19,495 bases of DNA from an uncultured Odoribacter sp. (GCA_910588375.1 CAJUQA010000031.1:1-19495); one strand, 5' to 3'; shown: positions 6,977-16,052, numbered from the stretch's first letter. Program-made: numbers and translations. Notes: a model not told the origin generated them from the letters alone.

Positions 6977-7432
6977 TTATTTACGACATTCCGGTTCTTT
7001 ACACATTTTTTGGAGCAGTTGCCTATGAAATTTCCGTTCGGTACGATCCAAGCGTGCCACTTTCCTCGCCGGCATCACGTTCAGTAATCTTTGATAATAT
7101 TCTTTTTTGATATTCAACATTTTCTGTTCATATTCCAACAGATTCATCACCCACTGTTTTTCCTGTGCTTCTGTCAGCTTCTTTGTTTTATGCGTTTCGC
7201 ACTGAAGCTCCCGCAGTTTTATATCCTGCTCTCTGATTTTCTTCATCATCTCATTATAAAGAGGCCAGAAGACGGCGGCCTCTTCCGGTGTGAGTTCCAG
7301 TTCCTGTGTATAGTAAGCTACTTTTTGGGCTTCGAATTCTTTCCGCTTTTCCTCGCTCAATTTTCCCTGTGCCCAAAGAGCTCCAGTGCTTCCCAATATG
7401 ATAGCTATCAGAATCAAAATTTTCATTTTCAT
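6977..7432 (-). CDS. Spy/CpxP-like periplasmic protein
   Basis: A 151-residue exported protein. Residues 1-22 form a signal peptide ending in LWAQ. The mature part is almost entirely helical and highly charged. An LTPEEAAVFWPLYNEMMKKI segment is the Bacteroidetes version of the LTxxQ-type helix of Spy/CpxP periplasmic chaperones or stress sensors, and the C-terminus is basic. It is the last gene of a three-gene set, 12 bases after the anti-sigma-like gene, which follows the ECF sigma gene. This suggests that it reports on or responds to envelope stress through that sigma factor. The family assignment rests on length, signal peptide and motif. The substrate and sensing role are not shown. I see no clear terminator before the tRNA-Ser gene downstream. 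Confidence 0.75.
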   Translation of the reverse strand: MKMKILILIAIILGSTGALWAQGKLSEEKRKEFEAQKVAYYTQELELTPEEAAVFWPLYNEMMKKIREQDIKLRELQCETHKTKKLTEAQEKQWVMNLLEYEQKMLNIKKEYYQRLLNVMPARKVARLDRTERKFHRQLLQKMCKEPECRK

Positions 7433-7444
7433 CTCTTCCTTGTT

Positions 7445-7831
7445 TTAATACAAATCCGCATACAATAACTCGTAGTCATCCACTTCGGTGGAAAGATATT
7501 CCAGAATTTCTTCTTTCGTAGGATTAAATCCTGTATCAAATTCAAAAGTTTCCGCCTTTGTCTCTTGGTCAGCCATCATTTCCCGACCATCGCGCACCAG
7601 CATCCGCTCTTTATCTACCACACGAGGCAAAACAATCTGCACGACAAATAATGCCAGTAAAAAAATAGCCACAAGACCCATATAGGGCTTTAACAATGTT
7701 ATCAAGCGTACTTTCTGCGGATGTTTCTCCGCTCCAAGCCGCTGTTCAATCCGGTTATCCAGGCGGTCAAAATATCCCTCCGGAACCGAAAAAGGATTTT
7801 TTCTTTTATATCTGTCATCAAAATTTTCCAT
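7445..7831 (-). CDS. single-pass membrane protein, anti-sigma-like
   Basis: A 128-residue protein with one membrane segment at about residues 49-69 (PYMGLVAIFLLALFVVQIVLP) and no signal peptide, so the first 48 residues should be cytoplasmic. That part holds an NPFSVPEGYFDRL motif (12-24), common in small proteins encoded next to ECF sigma factors in Bacteroidetes. The acidic tail (ILEYLSTEVDDYELLYADLY) is probably periplasmic. It lies 22 bases after the sigma gene and 12 bases before the Spy-like gene. An anti-sigma or signal-relay role is inferred from neighbours and topology. There is no recognisable zinc-binding anti-sigma domain or FecR domain. Confidence 0.65.
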   Translation of the reverse strand: MENFDDRYKRKNPFSVPEGYFDRLDNRIEQRLGAEKHPQKVRLITLLKPYMGLVAIFLLALFVVQIVLPRVVDKERMLVRDGREMMADQETKAETFEFDTGFNPTKEEILEYLSTEVDDYELLYADLY

Positions 7832-7853
7832 CTCTCTCTTTTTTTATCCAATG

Positions 7854-8405
7854 TTAAAAAGAAGGGTCTGCAATCCTCAGGTACTCTTCTATTTTTTTTA
7901 CCGCATTGTGATACGTCGCTTTCAGCGTCCCGATCGCCACATTCAGTACCTCAGCAATATCTTCATAGGACATATCATCGAAATATTTCATATTAAAAAC
8001 CAAACGCTGGCGTTCGGAAAGCCGCAAAATAGCCCGCTGTAGCTCTTTCTGAATTGCGTCGCCGTTAAAATAAACATCGCTTTCCAATATATTTTCCAAC
8101 ATTACCGTTATTTCACCTGAATTCCCATATACTTTCCGTTTTTTTTCATTCAAGAAATTAATAGCCTCATTTGTTGCTATCCGGTACATCCAGGTAAACA
8201 AGCGGGATTCATAGCGGAATTCTGTCAAGCCTTGCCAGATTTTGACGAAAGTATTCTGCAAAACGTCGTCCGCATCTTCATGATTCAGCACTATCTTCCG
8301 GATATGCCAATAAAGCCGCTCCTTATACTGTTTCATAAGAAGCCGGAATGCCTCATCTTTTTTTCCTTTCAGATGAAATAATTCTATGATTTCCTTTTCT
8401 TCCAT
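7854..8405 (-). CDS. ECF-type RNA polymerase sigma factor
   Basis: A 183-residue sigma-70 family protein of extracytoplasmic-function type. Sigma region 2 spans about residues 20-90, with the region 2.2-2.4 block 'NHEDADDVLQNTFVKIWQGL' then 'SRLFTWMYRIATNEAINFL'. Region 4 spans about 119-173, with the DNA-binding helix-turn-helix MSYEDIAEVLNVAIGTLKATYHNA. Regions 1 and 3 are absent, as expected. It heads a minus-strand set with an anti-sigma-like membrane protein and a Spy-like protein, and begins 76 bases after the upstream glycosyltransferase. It has no FecR or SusC partner beside it, so it is more likely a stress or envelope sigma than one dedicated to the susC operon. No consensus promoter is visible upstream, and it may be autoregulated. 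Confidence 0.93.
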   Translation of the reverse strand: MEEKEIIELFHLKGKKDEAFRLLMKQYKERLYWHIRKIVLNHEDADDVLQNTFVKIWQGLTEFRYESRLFTWMYRIATNEAINFLNEKKRKVYGNSGEITVMLENILESDVYFNGDAIQKELQRAILRLSERQRLVFNMKYFDDMSYEDIAEVLNVAIGTLKATYHNAVKKIEEYLRIADPSF

Positions 8406-8481
8406 CGACAGAATCCAATCTTATCCTATCTCTATGTATATGACAATATCCAAAATCGAAAGTTTATTCCCCACCTCTATT

Positions 8482-9486
8482 TTATTTCCATTCCAATTTG
8501 GCGAATGTACGTATTTTCCGGAAAAAATAAGCGTATAAGAGACTTCCGGAATAAATCTCCGGAAGTTTGTTACCATCCGTTCTCCGCGAATAATACTTTT
8601 TCATTTTACGAAAAGAACGATAAGCTTCACATACCGAGCGGGCATTGGCAATCTGCCCTTTTAAAAGAAAAATCAAACAAGCCAATGTGTCAAGCCCACG
8701 TCTCACCCGCATTACTTTCTTGTATTCACTCTCTATCAAATTTTTATGTAACATGAGCAAATTATTCCTATAATTCAGGAATAATTTCCGAGGATGATTC
8801 ATAGGCAGCGTACCACCTCCCAGATGATAGACGACGGAGCGGGGAAGCACTTTCAGTATATAGCCTGCATTTTGCATACGCCAGCACAAATCAATCTCTT
8901 CCATATGGGCAAAAAAACGCTCATCCAGCCCCCCACAGTCTAAAAAGACCTGACGCCGTACACACAAAGCCGCCCCGCTACACCAAAATACGGATGCTTC
9001 GTTATCATACTGCCCCGTATCCCGTTCTGTCACCTCCAAGATTCTTCCCCGGCAAAAAGGAAAACCATAACGGTCTATATATCCCCCGCTGGCTCCGGCA
9101 TATTCAAAGTAATCCCGCTTTACCAATGATTTTATTTTGGGTTGCAGCGCCGCCACGTCCGGATGTTTGTCCAAGGTTTCTACCAATGGCTGCAACCATC
9201 CGGGTGCCACTTCCACGTCGCTATTCAATAGGACGACATACTCCGCTTCTATTTGTGTTATAGCCTGATTATAACCTCCGGCAAATCCATAATTCTTATC
9301 AAAACGGAGTACTTCCACCGACGGGAAATCACGTTTTAACAACTCCACCGAGTTGTCGTCAGAATGATTATCCGCCACTACAACTTTTCCTATTTCGACG
9401 GGGGTATGACGCACTACCGACGGTAAGTATTCCCGCAATAATTTTTCTCCGTTCCAGTTTAAAATAATAACCGCGACTCTTTCCAT
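8482..9486 (-). CDS. family 2 glycosyltransferase (rhamnosyltransferase-like)
   Basis: A 334-residue GT-A fold glycosyltransferase. The N-terminus VAVIILNWNGEKLLREYLPS starts the nucleotide-sugar domain. NSD (88-90, in VVLLNSDVEV) is the metal-binding DxD equivalent, and HMEEIDLCWR (194-203) is the conserved ED-type catalytic block of WbbL/RfbF-like enzymes. A hydrophobic and basic stretch near 258-300 may bind the membrane. It probably adds a sugar from an activated donor to a surface polysaccharide or lipid acceptor on the cytoplasmic face of the membrane. It follows the acyltransferase gene by only four bases, so the two are co-transcribed and probably both serve LPS or another envelope glycolipid. 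Donor and acceptor are unknown. Confidence 0.9.
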   Translation of the reverse strand: MERVAVIILNWNGEKLLREYLPSVVRHTPVEIGKVVVADNHSDDNSVELLKRDFPSVEVLRFDKNYGFAGGYNQAITQIEAEYVVLLNSDVEVAPGWLQPLVETLDKHPDVAALQPKIKSLVKRDYFEYAGASGGYIDRYGFPFCRGRILEVTERDTGQYDNEASVFWCSGAALCVRRQVFLDCGGLDERFFAHMEEIDLCWRMQNAGYILKVLPRSVVYHLGGGTLPMNHPRKLFLNYRNNLLMLHKNLIESEYKKVMRVRRGLDTLACLIFLLKGQIANARSVCEAYRSFRKMKKYYSRRTDGNKLPEIYSGSLLYAYFFRKIRTFAKLEWK

Positions 9487-9490
9487 ACGC

Positions 9491-10363
9491 TTACGCTTTT
9501 CTATGATGTTTCCACCGACGATGCGACCATAGCCAATATTCCGGTTGCCGACGGATTTGCTGTTCCAAATAGCGGGTGTGCAATTCTGTCAATTCTCCCG
9601 GCTTCAAATCCCGAGGATTTTCACACAAGCTGACAAAATCCACCTCATAATATCCCCTGCGTATTTTACGAGTGCTTAAGGAGATAACCGGAATGTTAAA
9701 TTTTGTCGCAATTTTCTCTGTTCCCAGTAACACCGGAGTATCCTGATTGAGAAAGGTTGTCCAGAAATTCAAATTGTAGATATTCGGTGTCTGGTCGCCG
9801 ATAAATGCTGCCAAAAAAATCTGTTTGGCCTGCAAATCCCGAACTATAACCCGCAAGACGTCATTCCGAGGGATTGGCTTCGCTCCAAAGCGGGAACGAA
9901 TCCGCACCATCATTTTGTCCAGCACCCGATTATGTAACGGTTTATATAAAGTATAAAAAGAGACCGCCGGATTCAGCAGTAGGGCATAAGATGTCATCCA
10001 TTCCCAGTTTCCATAATGTCCCATAACACCTATAACCTGACGTCCTTGGTCATAATAATGCTGCAGTACGTCGGCGTGCTTAAACACACAACGCTTCTGT
10101 ATTTCTTTCTGCGACATGTGCCAAGGCTTAAAAAACTCCACAAAGAAATCACTCAGATGCCGATAAAATTTTTTCTCAATTTCCTTTCTTTCCCGAGAAG
10201 TTTTCTCCGGGAAGGAATGCTCCAGGTTTTCCGCCACTATTTTCCGCCGGTATCTGACTACATAATATAATATGTAATACATCCCGTCGGCAATAAGATA
10301 CAATACCCGAAAAGGCAAAAAACTGACCAACCAGACTAAAGCGTATATAATATAAGAAAACAT
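9491..10363 (-). CDS. lysophospholipid/lipid A acyltransferase (LpxL/HtrB family)
   Basis: A 290-residue protein of the LpxL/LpxM family, which transfers acyl chains to lipid A precursors at the inner membrane. A hydrophobic N-terminal segment (about 1-35) anchors it. The acyltransferase motif HX4E is present as GHYGNWEW, with H116 and E121. Downstream are 'FIGDQTPN' and a C-terminal 'PEYWLWSHRRWKHHRK', both characteristic of the family. The length fits (about 290-310). It is the first gene of a pair with the glycosyltransferase. A TATCTTTG box lies about 20 bases upstream of its start. It is probably the lipid A secondary acyltransferase, but a role in another lipid such as an ornithine or amino-lipid cannot be excluded. 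Confidence 0.88.
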   Translation of the reverse strand: MFSYIIYALVWLVSFLPFRVLYLIADGMYYILYYVVRYRRKIVAENLEHSFPEKTSRERKEIEKKFYRHLSDFFVEFFKPWHMSQKEIQKRCVFKHADVLQHYYDQGRQVIGVMGHYGNWEWMTSYALLLNPAVSFYTLYKPLHNRVLDKMMVRIRSRFGAKPIPRNDVLRVIVRDLQAKQIFLAAFIGDQTPNIYNLNFWTTFLNQDTPVLLGTEKIATKFNIPVISLSTRKIRRGYYEVDFVSLCENPRDLKPGELTELHTRYLEQQIRRQPEYWLWSHRRWKHHRKA

Positions 10364-10382
10364 AAAACCGTTTTTAAGCAGT

Positions 10383-10390
10383 CAAAGATA
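10383..10390 (-). promoter_or_regulatory. Probable -7 box of the acyltransferase operon
   Basis: TATCTTTG on the minus strand (complement of 10383-10390) is an exact TAnnTTTG match 20 bases upstream of the acyltransferase start. I see no TTTG box at the usual distance, so only the -7 element is supported. Confidence 0.45.
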
Positions 10391-10501
10391 TACGCTTTCG
10401 TCGTAAATTCTATTCATCCATTCAAAATTATTCCCAATCATTCCTCCCTCACCCCTTTTTCTATGTGTTGAAAAAAACTTTCGTCCAGAGTTCCCGAATT
10501 A

Positions 10502-10533
10502 TTTGCCATTTTCAGATATATTACTTAATTTCG
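10502..10533 (+). promoter_or_regulatory. Probable promoter of the DUF349 gene
   Basis: TTTG (10502-10505), a 20-base gap, then TAATTTCG (10526-10533), which matches TAnnTTTG at all but one defined position. It lies 40 bases before the start codon and is divergent from the acyltransferase promoter. Confidence 0.5.
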
Positions 10534-10573
10534 TGAGTTATTAAATGCAATATAACTTAACTGCCAATACATC

Positions 10574-12424
10574 ATGGAGCAAGAGAATACGTTAGCGGAA
10601 GAGGAAATCAACCGCCCTTTTGAAGTATCAGACATTGAAACCAATATCTCCCAAGACGAGCTTATCGCCGATCCCGCATTGGAATCGGTCGATTCTCAGG
10701 CTCTGCCCGATATTGATTTTACTGCATTAACAACGGAAGAAATCGTCACTCAATTACAAAAGTTATCAGATAACTTTCCTCTTCCACGACTCAAAGAAAT
10801 CATGGACAGTATTCCGGAAATCTTTGAAAACCGATACAGGCAGGAAGAGAAAGAAGCGTTGGCGAAATTCACGGCTGACGGAAGTCCGGTTGAAGATTTC
10901 CAATATAACAACGATACCAAAGAACGTTTTCACTCGCTCCTGAAAAACTATAGAGATAAAAAAGTTGCCGCTGCCAAGAAGAATGAAGCCGAACGAGAGG
11001 AAAATCTCCGAGTTAAATTGCAACTTATAGAAGAACTGAAAGAATTAGTACAAAAGGAGGAAGCTCTGAACCAAACTTTTCAGGAATTCAAAGATATCCA
11101 GGAACGTTGGCGGAATACGGGTATGGTACCCCAGAACCGCATTAACGATTTACTGGAAACCTATCACCACCATGTAGAAAACTTTTATAATTACATCAAA
11201 ATAAACAAAGAACTGCGGGATCTGGATTTGAAACGCAATTTCGACGCTAAGATCGCCTTATGTGAAGAAGCGGAAAAACTGGCGGAAAATAGTGATATCA
11301 GCGAAGCTTTCAAGCATCTCCAACTTCTGCATGCCCGTTGGAAAGAAATAGGTCCTATTGGTAAAGAACAAAAAGAATCAGTCTGGGAACGGTTTAAAGA
11401 AGCTACGAACAAGATCAATGACAGTTACCATAGTTTTTTTGAAGAGTTGAAGAAAGAACAAGAAAATAATCTCAAATTAAAAGAGGAATTGTGTGAAAAA
11501 GCGAAAGCCACTGCTGAAGGTGAATACAAAACTATCAACGAATGGAACTCCGCAGCACAAATGCTTATTGATTTACAGGAAGAATGGAAGCACACCGGTC
11601 TTGTCCCTATCAGAGAAAGGAATAGAATATATAAAAAATTTCGTTCTTTCTGTGACATTTTTTTTGAGCGGAAACGCGAATTCTACAAAATTCTGAAAAC
11701 CGAACAGGAAAATAATCTCAAGGCCAAGATTGCTTTATGTGAAAAAGCAGAAGCTTTACAGAACAGTACAGATTGGAAGCTCACAACCGAAAAGCTTATT
11801 GCTTTGCAAAAAGAATGGAAAAAAATCGGGGGTGCTCCTCAAAAATATTCCAATAAAGTATGGAACCGCTTTCGAGCAGCCTGCGACCTGTTTTTCAATA
11901 ATAAAAGCGCTTTTCTAAAAAATATTGACTCCGAACAGGAAAAAAACCTGGAACTGAAAAAGGTTCTTTTGGAAGAAGTAAAACAATTCATTCCTTCCGA
12001 TGACAATGAAGCAACTTTGAAGCAACTGAAGGAGTTCCAAACAAGATGGTCGGCTATCGGATATGTGCCAATCAAAGAAAAAGAAAGCATACAGGAGGAA
12101 TTCCGCAAGAGCCTCAATGCACATTTTGATAAACTGAATTTAGACGAGTTTGACAAAAGCCTGGAAAAATACCGAAGCAAAATAAATACTCTAAATTCCG
12201 CAGAAAACAAGGAGTCCAAAATTATCAGCGAACGTGAAAAGCTTGTCGGTAAAATCCGTCAGCTTGAAACAGATATCAATACCTGGGAAAACAACATCGG
12301 TTTCATTGCCAAATCTAACAAAGCGGAAAATTTGATCCGGGAATTGAATTCCAAAATTGAAAAGACGAAACAAAGGCTTTCCCTCTTGCATGAGAAACTC
12401 AAAGCTATCGACACATTGATATAA
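10574..12424 (+). CDS. DUF349 domain-containing coiled-coil protein (five repeats)
   Basis: A 616-residue, highly charged, almost wholly helical cytoplasmic protein with no signal peptide or membrane segment. After an acidic N-terminus, a unit of about 77 residues recurs five times. Each unit has a W-x(4)-G-x-(V/A/I)-(P/G) core followed by a helix usually ending in FF or FY; the core tryptophans are at 179, 256, 338, 415 and 492. Linker helices of the form EQENNLKLKxxLCEKAEA separate the units. The C-terminal 80 residues look like a coiled coil. This matches DUF349, a family widely conserved in Bacteroidetes with no firmly established function. A strong terminator follows, so it is probably monocistronic. 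A scaffold or nucleic-acid-binding role is only a guess. Confidence 0.9.
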   Translation: MEQENTLAEEEINRPFEVSDIETNISQDELIADPALESVDSQALPDIDFTALTTEEIVTQLQKLSDNFPLPRLKEIMDSIPEIFENRYRQEEKEALAKFTADGSPVEDFQYNNDTKERFHSLLKNYRDKKVAAAKKNEAEREENLRVKLQLIEELKELVQKEEALNQTFQEFKDIQERWRNTGMVPQNRINDLLETYHHHVENFYNYIKINKELRDLDLKRNFDAKIALCEEAEKLAENSDISEAFKHLQLLHARWKEIGPIGKEQKESVWERFKEATNKINDSYHSFFEELKKEQENNLKLKEELCEKAKATAEGEYKTINEWNSAAQMLIDLQEEWKHTGLVPIRERNRIYKKFRSFCDIFFERKREFYKILKTEQENNLKAKIALCEKAEALQNSTDWKLTTEKLIALQKEWKKIGGAPQKYSNKVWNRFRAACDLFFNNKSAFLKNIDSEQEKNLELKKVLLEEVKQFIPSDDNEATLKQLKEFQTRWSAIGYVPIKEKESIQEEFRKSLNAHFDKLNLDEFDKSLEKYRSKINTLNSAENKESKIISEREKLVGKIRQLETDINTWENNIGFIAKSNKAENLIRELNSKIEKTKQRLSLLHEKLKAIDTLI

Positions 12425-12433
12425 TCCATTAAA

Positions 12434-12462
12434 AATGGAGGGGAATTTCCCTTCCATTTTTT
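12434..12462 (+). terminator. Rho-independent terminator after the DUF349 gene
   Basis: AATGGAGGGG (12434-12443) pairs with CCCTTCCATT (12449-12458), with one G-U and loop AATTT, followed by T (12459-12462). It lies 10 bases after the stop codon and separates this gene from pyrG. Confidence 0.8.
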
Positions 12463-12496
12463 CATTCCGCCTTTTCCGCTTTTTGCATTAATTTTT

Positions 12497-12504
12497 TATC
12501 TTTG
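12497..12504 (+). promoter_or_regulatory. Probable -7 box of pyrG
   Basis: TATCTTTG exactly matches TAnnTTTG and lies 33 bases before the pyrG GTG. The nearest TTTG (12482-12485) is only 11 bases away, so the upstream box is weak. The position between a terminator and pyrG supports the call. Confidence 0.5.
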
Positions 12505-12537
12505 CGACTTTGATGTTTATCTTTTAAACCAAAGATC

Positions 12538-14133
12538 GTGTCTACAAAATATGTATTTGTAACCGGAGGTGTAGCCTCCTCATTAGGAAAAGGCATTATT
12601 GCTTCTTCACTGGCCAAGTTATTGCAATCCAGAGGATATAAAGTCGCCAACCAAAAATTGGATCCGTATATCAATATTGATCCGGGTACATTAAATCCTT
12701 ACGAACACGGAGAATGCTACGTAACGAACGATGGAGCAGAGACCGATTTGGATCTCGGCCATTATGAAAGATTTACAGGCTGTCCTACCTCGCAAGCCAA
12801 TAATATCACAACGGGACGCATTTACCAAAATGTCATAAATAAAGAACGACGGGGCGATTATCTGGGTAAAACAGTACAGATTGTTCCCCACATCACTGAT
12901 GAAATTAAAAGGAACATCAAACTCTTAGGCTCAAAAGGCGAATATGACGTTGTTATCACTGAAATAGGAGGTACAGTCGGTGACATTGAGTCCCTGCCTT
13001 TTCTTGAAGCAGTACGCCAGTTAAGATGGGAACTCGGAGAAAAATCCGTTCTAATCCATCTGACTTTGGTTCCATATCTCTCAGCTTCAGGAGAATTAAA
13101 AACGAAACCTACGCAACATTCCGTAAAATCTTTATTGGAAATAGGCGTACAACCTGATATTCTGGTTCTTCGAACAGAACACAAACTAATGGCCGATTTA
13201 AAACGGAAAGTGGCTCTGTTTTGCAATGTGCAGCCGGAAGCTGTTGTCGAGTCCATTGATGTTCCAACCATTTATGAAGTACCCATCAAAATGGAAGAGG
13301 AAAAACTGGATGAAATTGTATTAGCAAAATTAGGTCTTCCGCTTAATAGCGAACCTGATATGGATTCCTGGAAAAAATTCCTCTATAAACTCAAGAACTA
13401 CCGTCAGGAAGTGCAAATCGGATTGGTTGGAAAATATGTTGAACTCCATGACGCTTATAAATCTATTGTTGAAGCTTTCATTCATGCCGGTGCTGTCAAT
13501 GACTGCAAAGTAAATATCCATTGGATACACAGCGAAGGACTTAATGAAGCGAATGCGGAAACGACTCTAAAAGATCTGCACGGCATTTTGGTTGCTCCGG
13601 GCTTCGGACACCGGGGTATCAACGGCAAGTTAGTCGCCATCCATTATGCCCGTACCAATAATATTCCTTTCTTTGGAATTTGTCTGGGTATGCAGATGGC
13701 CGTCATTGAATTTGCACGCAATGTCTTACATTTGGAAAATGCCGATTCCACCGAAATGGCATCTAAAACCCAATATCCAGTCATCGATCTCATGGATAGC
13801 CAGAAAACGGTAACAGAAAAAGGAGGTACGATGCGTTTAGGTGCTTACAAATGCGAACTTAAGGAAGGTTCCAAAGCCTATCAAGCCTACGGTCAAAAAA
13901 CAGTGGAAGAAAGACACCGTCACCGTTACGAATTCAATAATGAATATAAAGAAATATTTGAAAACGCCGGAATGATTACAACTGGGATGAATCCGGATAC
14001 AAATCTGACGGAAATTGTTGAAATTCCCACCCACAAATGGTTCGTGGGAACACAGTTCCACCCGGAATACAAGAGTACCGTCATCCATCCCCATCCGCTT
14101 TTTGTTTCGTTTATAAAAGCTTGTTTATCCTAA
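12538..14133 (+). CDS. pyrG: CTP synthase
   Basis: A 531-residue CTP synthase, which aminates UTP to CTP using ATP and glutamine, the last step of pyrimidine nucleotide synthesis. The N-terminal synthetase domain (about 1-270) opens with KYVFVTGGVASSLGKG (4-19), the ATP loop, then 'QKLDPYINIDPGTLNP' and 'EIGGTVGDIES'. The C-terminal glutamine amidotransferase domain (about 290-531) has nucleophile C382 in FFGICLGMQ and the partners H508 and E510 in FHPEY. Length is normal. The start is GTG at 12538. It is chosen because it places the conserved KYVFVTGGV at residue 4 and because no in-frame ATG lies just upstream. yidC follows after 66 bases without a terminator, so the two are probably co-transcribed. 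Confidence 0.98.
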   Translation: MSTKYVFVTGGVASSLGKGIIASSLAKLLQSRGYKVANQKLDPYINIDPGTLNPYEHGECYVTNDGAETDLDLGHYERFTGCPTSQANNITTGRIYQNVINKERRGDYLGKTVQIVPHITDEIKRNIKLLGSKGEYDVVITEIGGTVGDIESLPFLEAVRQLRWELGEKSVLIHLTLVPYLSASGELKTKPTQHSVKSLLEIGVQPDILVLRTEHKLMADLKRKVALFCNVQPEAVVESIDVPTIYEVPIKMEEEKLDEIVLAKLGLPLNSEPDMDSWKKFLYKLKNYRQEVQIGLVGKYVELHDAYKSIVEAFIHAGAVNDCKVNIHWIHSEGLNEANAETTLKDLHGILVAPGFGHRGINGKLVAIHYARTNNIPFFGICLGMQMAVIEFARNVLHLENADSTEMASKTQYPVIDLMDSQKTVTEKGGTMRLGAYKCELKEGSKAYQAYGQKTVEERHRHRYEFNNEYKEIFENAGMITTGMNPDTNLTEIVEIPTHKWFVGTQFHPEYKSTVIHPHPLFVSFIKACLS

Positions 14134-14199
14134 AGGGATTCTCAAAGACACGTCGATGCGGGAAAGGGAAAATTTTAATTTATTTTAGAACAAAAGAAC

Positions 14200-16041
14200 A
14201 TGGATAAAAATACAATCGTCGGTTTAATACTTATCTTTTTAATCATGATCGGCTTTTCCTATCTGAGCCAGCCTACAGAAGAGCAAAAACGGGAAATACG
14301 CCTCCGTGACTCCATCGTACAAATAGAAGCTCAGAGGATGCAGCAAGCCGCCAAACAGGGAGAAGCCGCTTTTAACTCTGCCAATCATGATAGTTTAAAA
14401 ACTACGGCCGGGGAAAATATCTTTTCTCAAGATAGCTTGACTGAAAAAGAAGTCACATTGGAAAATGATAAAATAAAGTTGCACATTAATACCCGAGGCG
14501 GACGTATCGCATATGTCGAGTTAAAAGAATATCGTACCCACGATTCCCTCCCCTTGGTATTGTGGAGCCCGGAAAAATCAACTTTCGGACTGAATTTCTA
14601 CGCCAGAAACAAACAAGTTAACACCGAAGAATTTCTCTTTGCTCCTGAAAACGCAATAAATGAAGCCACAGGGGAACAGATTGTTTCCATGAAACTGATT
14701 TCTGAAGAGGGGAAATATATTGAATACCTCTACACTTTGGCACCAGCCAGCTACATGGTAAAATTCAGTATACGCACACACAGCATGAACGATGTTATTG
14801 CAGCTAACTCTTCTTTCCTGACATTGTTCTGGGGTGTAGACATGCCGCAATTGGAAAAAAGCAAGGATTTTGAAAACCGCTATACAGGCATCTATTACGA
14901 TTTTTTGAGCGACGATGTGGAAAGTATGTCCATGACTTCCGATGAGCAAGAAACCCTGTCCACTAAAGTGAAATGGGTAGCATTTAAACAACAGTTTTTT
15001 TCTTCTATTTTGATTGCCAAAGAATCGTTCAGCGATGTTACGGTTTCTTCCAAAATCAGCAAACAAGCCGGTTATCTGAAACAAGCTTTCACGGAAATTC
15101 CTCTGCCCTATTCCGGTAACCCCTCAGAAAACTATGATATGGAATTCTATTTCGGACCGAATTCCTATCCAATATTGAAAGAATACGGAGCGGACATTCA
15201 GTTGCCTAAATTAGTCAATTTAGGCTGGAAATGGGTGGCTTGGTTCAACCGTTATGTTGTTATCCCTCTTTTCGGATTTCTGGAAAATCATGTAACCGGA
15301 AATTACGGACTTATCATTCTGTTACTGACACTTATTATTAAGTTGTTCCTATTTCCTTTAACTTATAAATCTTACTTATCTCAGGCTAAAATGCGGGTTC
15401 TGAAACCTCAAATAGATGAAATCAATAAAAAATATCCGAAAGAAAAAGCCTTGGAACGGCAAAAAGCCACGATGGCTCTCTACAAGCGGGCAGGAGTAAA
15501 TCCTATGGGCGGTTGCTTACCCATGCTATTACAAATGCCGATCCTGATAGCCTTGTTTTGGTTTTTTCCGGGAGCCATTGAGTTACGCCAAAAGAGTTTT
15601 CTATGGGCAACGGACTTAGCTTCATATGACTCTATTGCTACGTTGCCGTTCACTATTCCCTTTTACGGAAATCATGTCAGCCTTTTCTGTCTGCTTATGA
15701 CAGCAACGAACATTATCTATATGATAATAAACAAGAAGAACCAACCTCAGAATGACCAAATGAAGGGCATGCAAACTATGATGTATCTAATGCCTATCAT
15801 GTTCCTATTCATATTTAACAGTTATTCTTCCGGATTAAGCTATTATTATTTCATCGCTACTCTCATTACTATTATTCAGACTTGGTTCATCCAACGCTAT
15901 GTCAATGACGAAAAACTCCTAAAACAAATTGAATTGGCAAAAATGAAACCGGTTAAAAAATCCAAATTTCAAGAACGATTGGAACAAATGCAACGCATGC
16001 AGGAACAAAAAATGAGAGAACAACAGAGAAAAAACAAGTAA
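14200..16041 (+). CDS. yidC: membrane protein insertase YidC
   Basis: A 613-residue YidC/Oxa1 family insertase that places proteins in the inner membrane, alone or with SecYEG. Transmembrane segment 1 (about 5-22) is followed by a large periplasmic beta domain (about 80-335), as in Gram-negative YidC. The conserved Oxa1 core (about 342-570) has segments near 367-387, 437-458, 492-510 and 528-565. K381, in the first core helix (LIIKLFLFPL), occupies the place of the hydrophilic-groove arginine of E. coli YidC. GGCLPMLLQMPILIALFWFF is the core signature. The lysine/arginine-rich tail (about 583-613) is expected to touch the ribosome. It follows pyrG and ends at a strong terminator. Confidence 0.97.
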   Translation: MDKNTIVGLILIFLIMIGFSYLSQPTEEQKREIRLRDSIVQIEAQRMQQAAKQGEAAFNSANHDSLKTTAGENIFSQDSLTEKEVTLENDKIKLHINTRGGRIAYVELKEYRTHDSLPLVLWSPEKSTFGLNFYARNKQVNTEEFLFAPENAINEATGEQIVSMKLISEEGKYIEYLYTLAPASYMVKFSIRTHSMNDVIAANSSFLTLFWGVDMPQLEKSKDFENRYTGIYYDFLSDDVESMSMTSDEQETLSTKVKWVAFKQQFFSSILIAKESFSDVTVSSKISKQAGYLKQAFTEIPLPYSGNPSENYDMEFYFGPNSYPILKEYGADIQLPKLVNLGWKWVAWFNRYVVIPLFGFLENHVTGNYGLIILLLTLIIKLFLFPLTYKSYLSQAKMRVLKPQIDEINKKYPKEKALERQKATMALYKRAGVNPMGGCLPMLLQMPILIALFWFFPGAIELRQKSFLWATDLASYDSIATLPFTIPFYGNHVSLFCLLMTATNIIYMIINKKNQPQNDQMKGMQTMMYLMPIMFLFIFNSYSSGLSYYYFIATLITIIQTWFIQRYVNDEKLLKQIELAKMKPVKKSKFQERLEQMQRMQEQKMREQQRKNK

Positions 16042-16052
16042 TCTCTAATAGA

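Noticed and set aside
10766..12465. Many minus-strand frames opposite the DUF349 gene
   Set aside because: These come from the lysine/glutamate-rich codon pattern of the real gene. The products are low-complexity phenylalanine/serine-rich.
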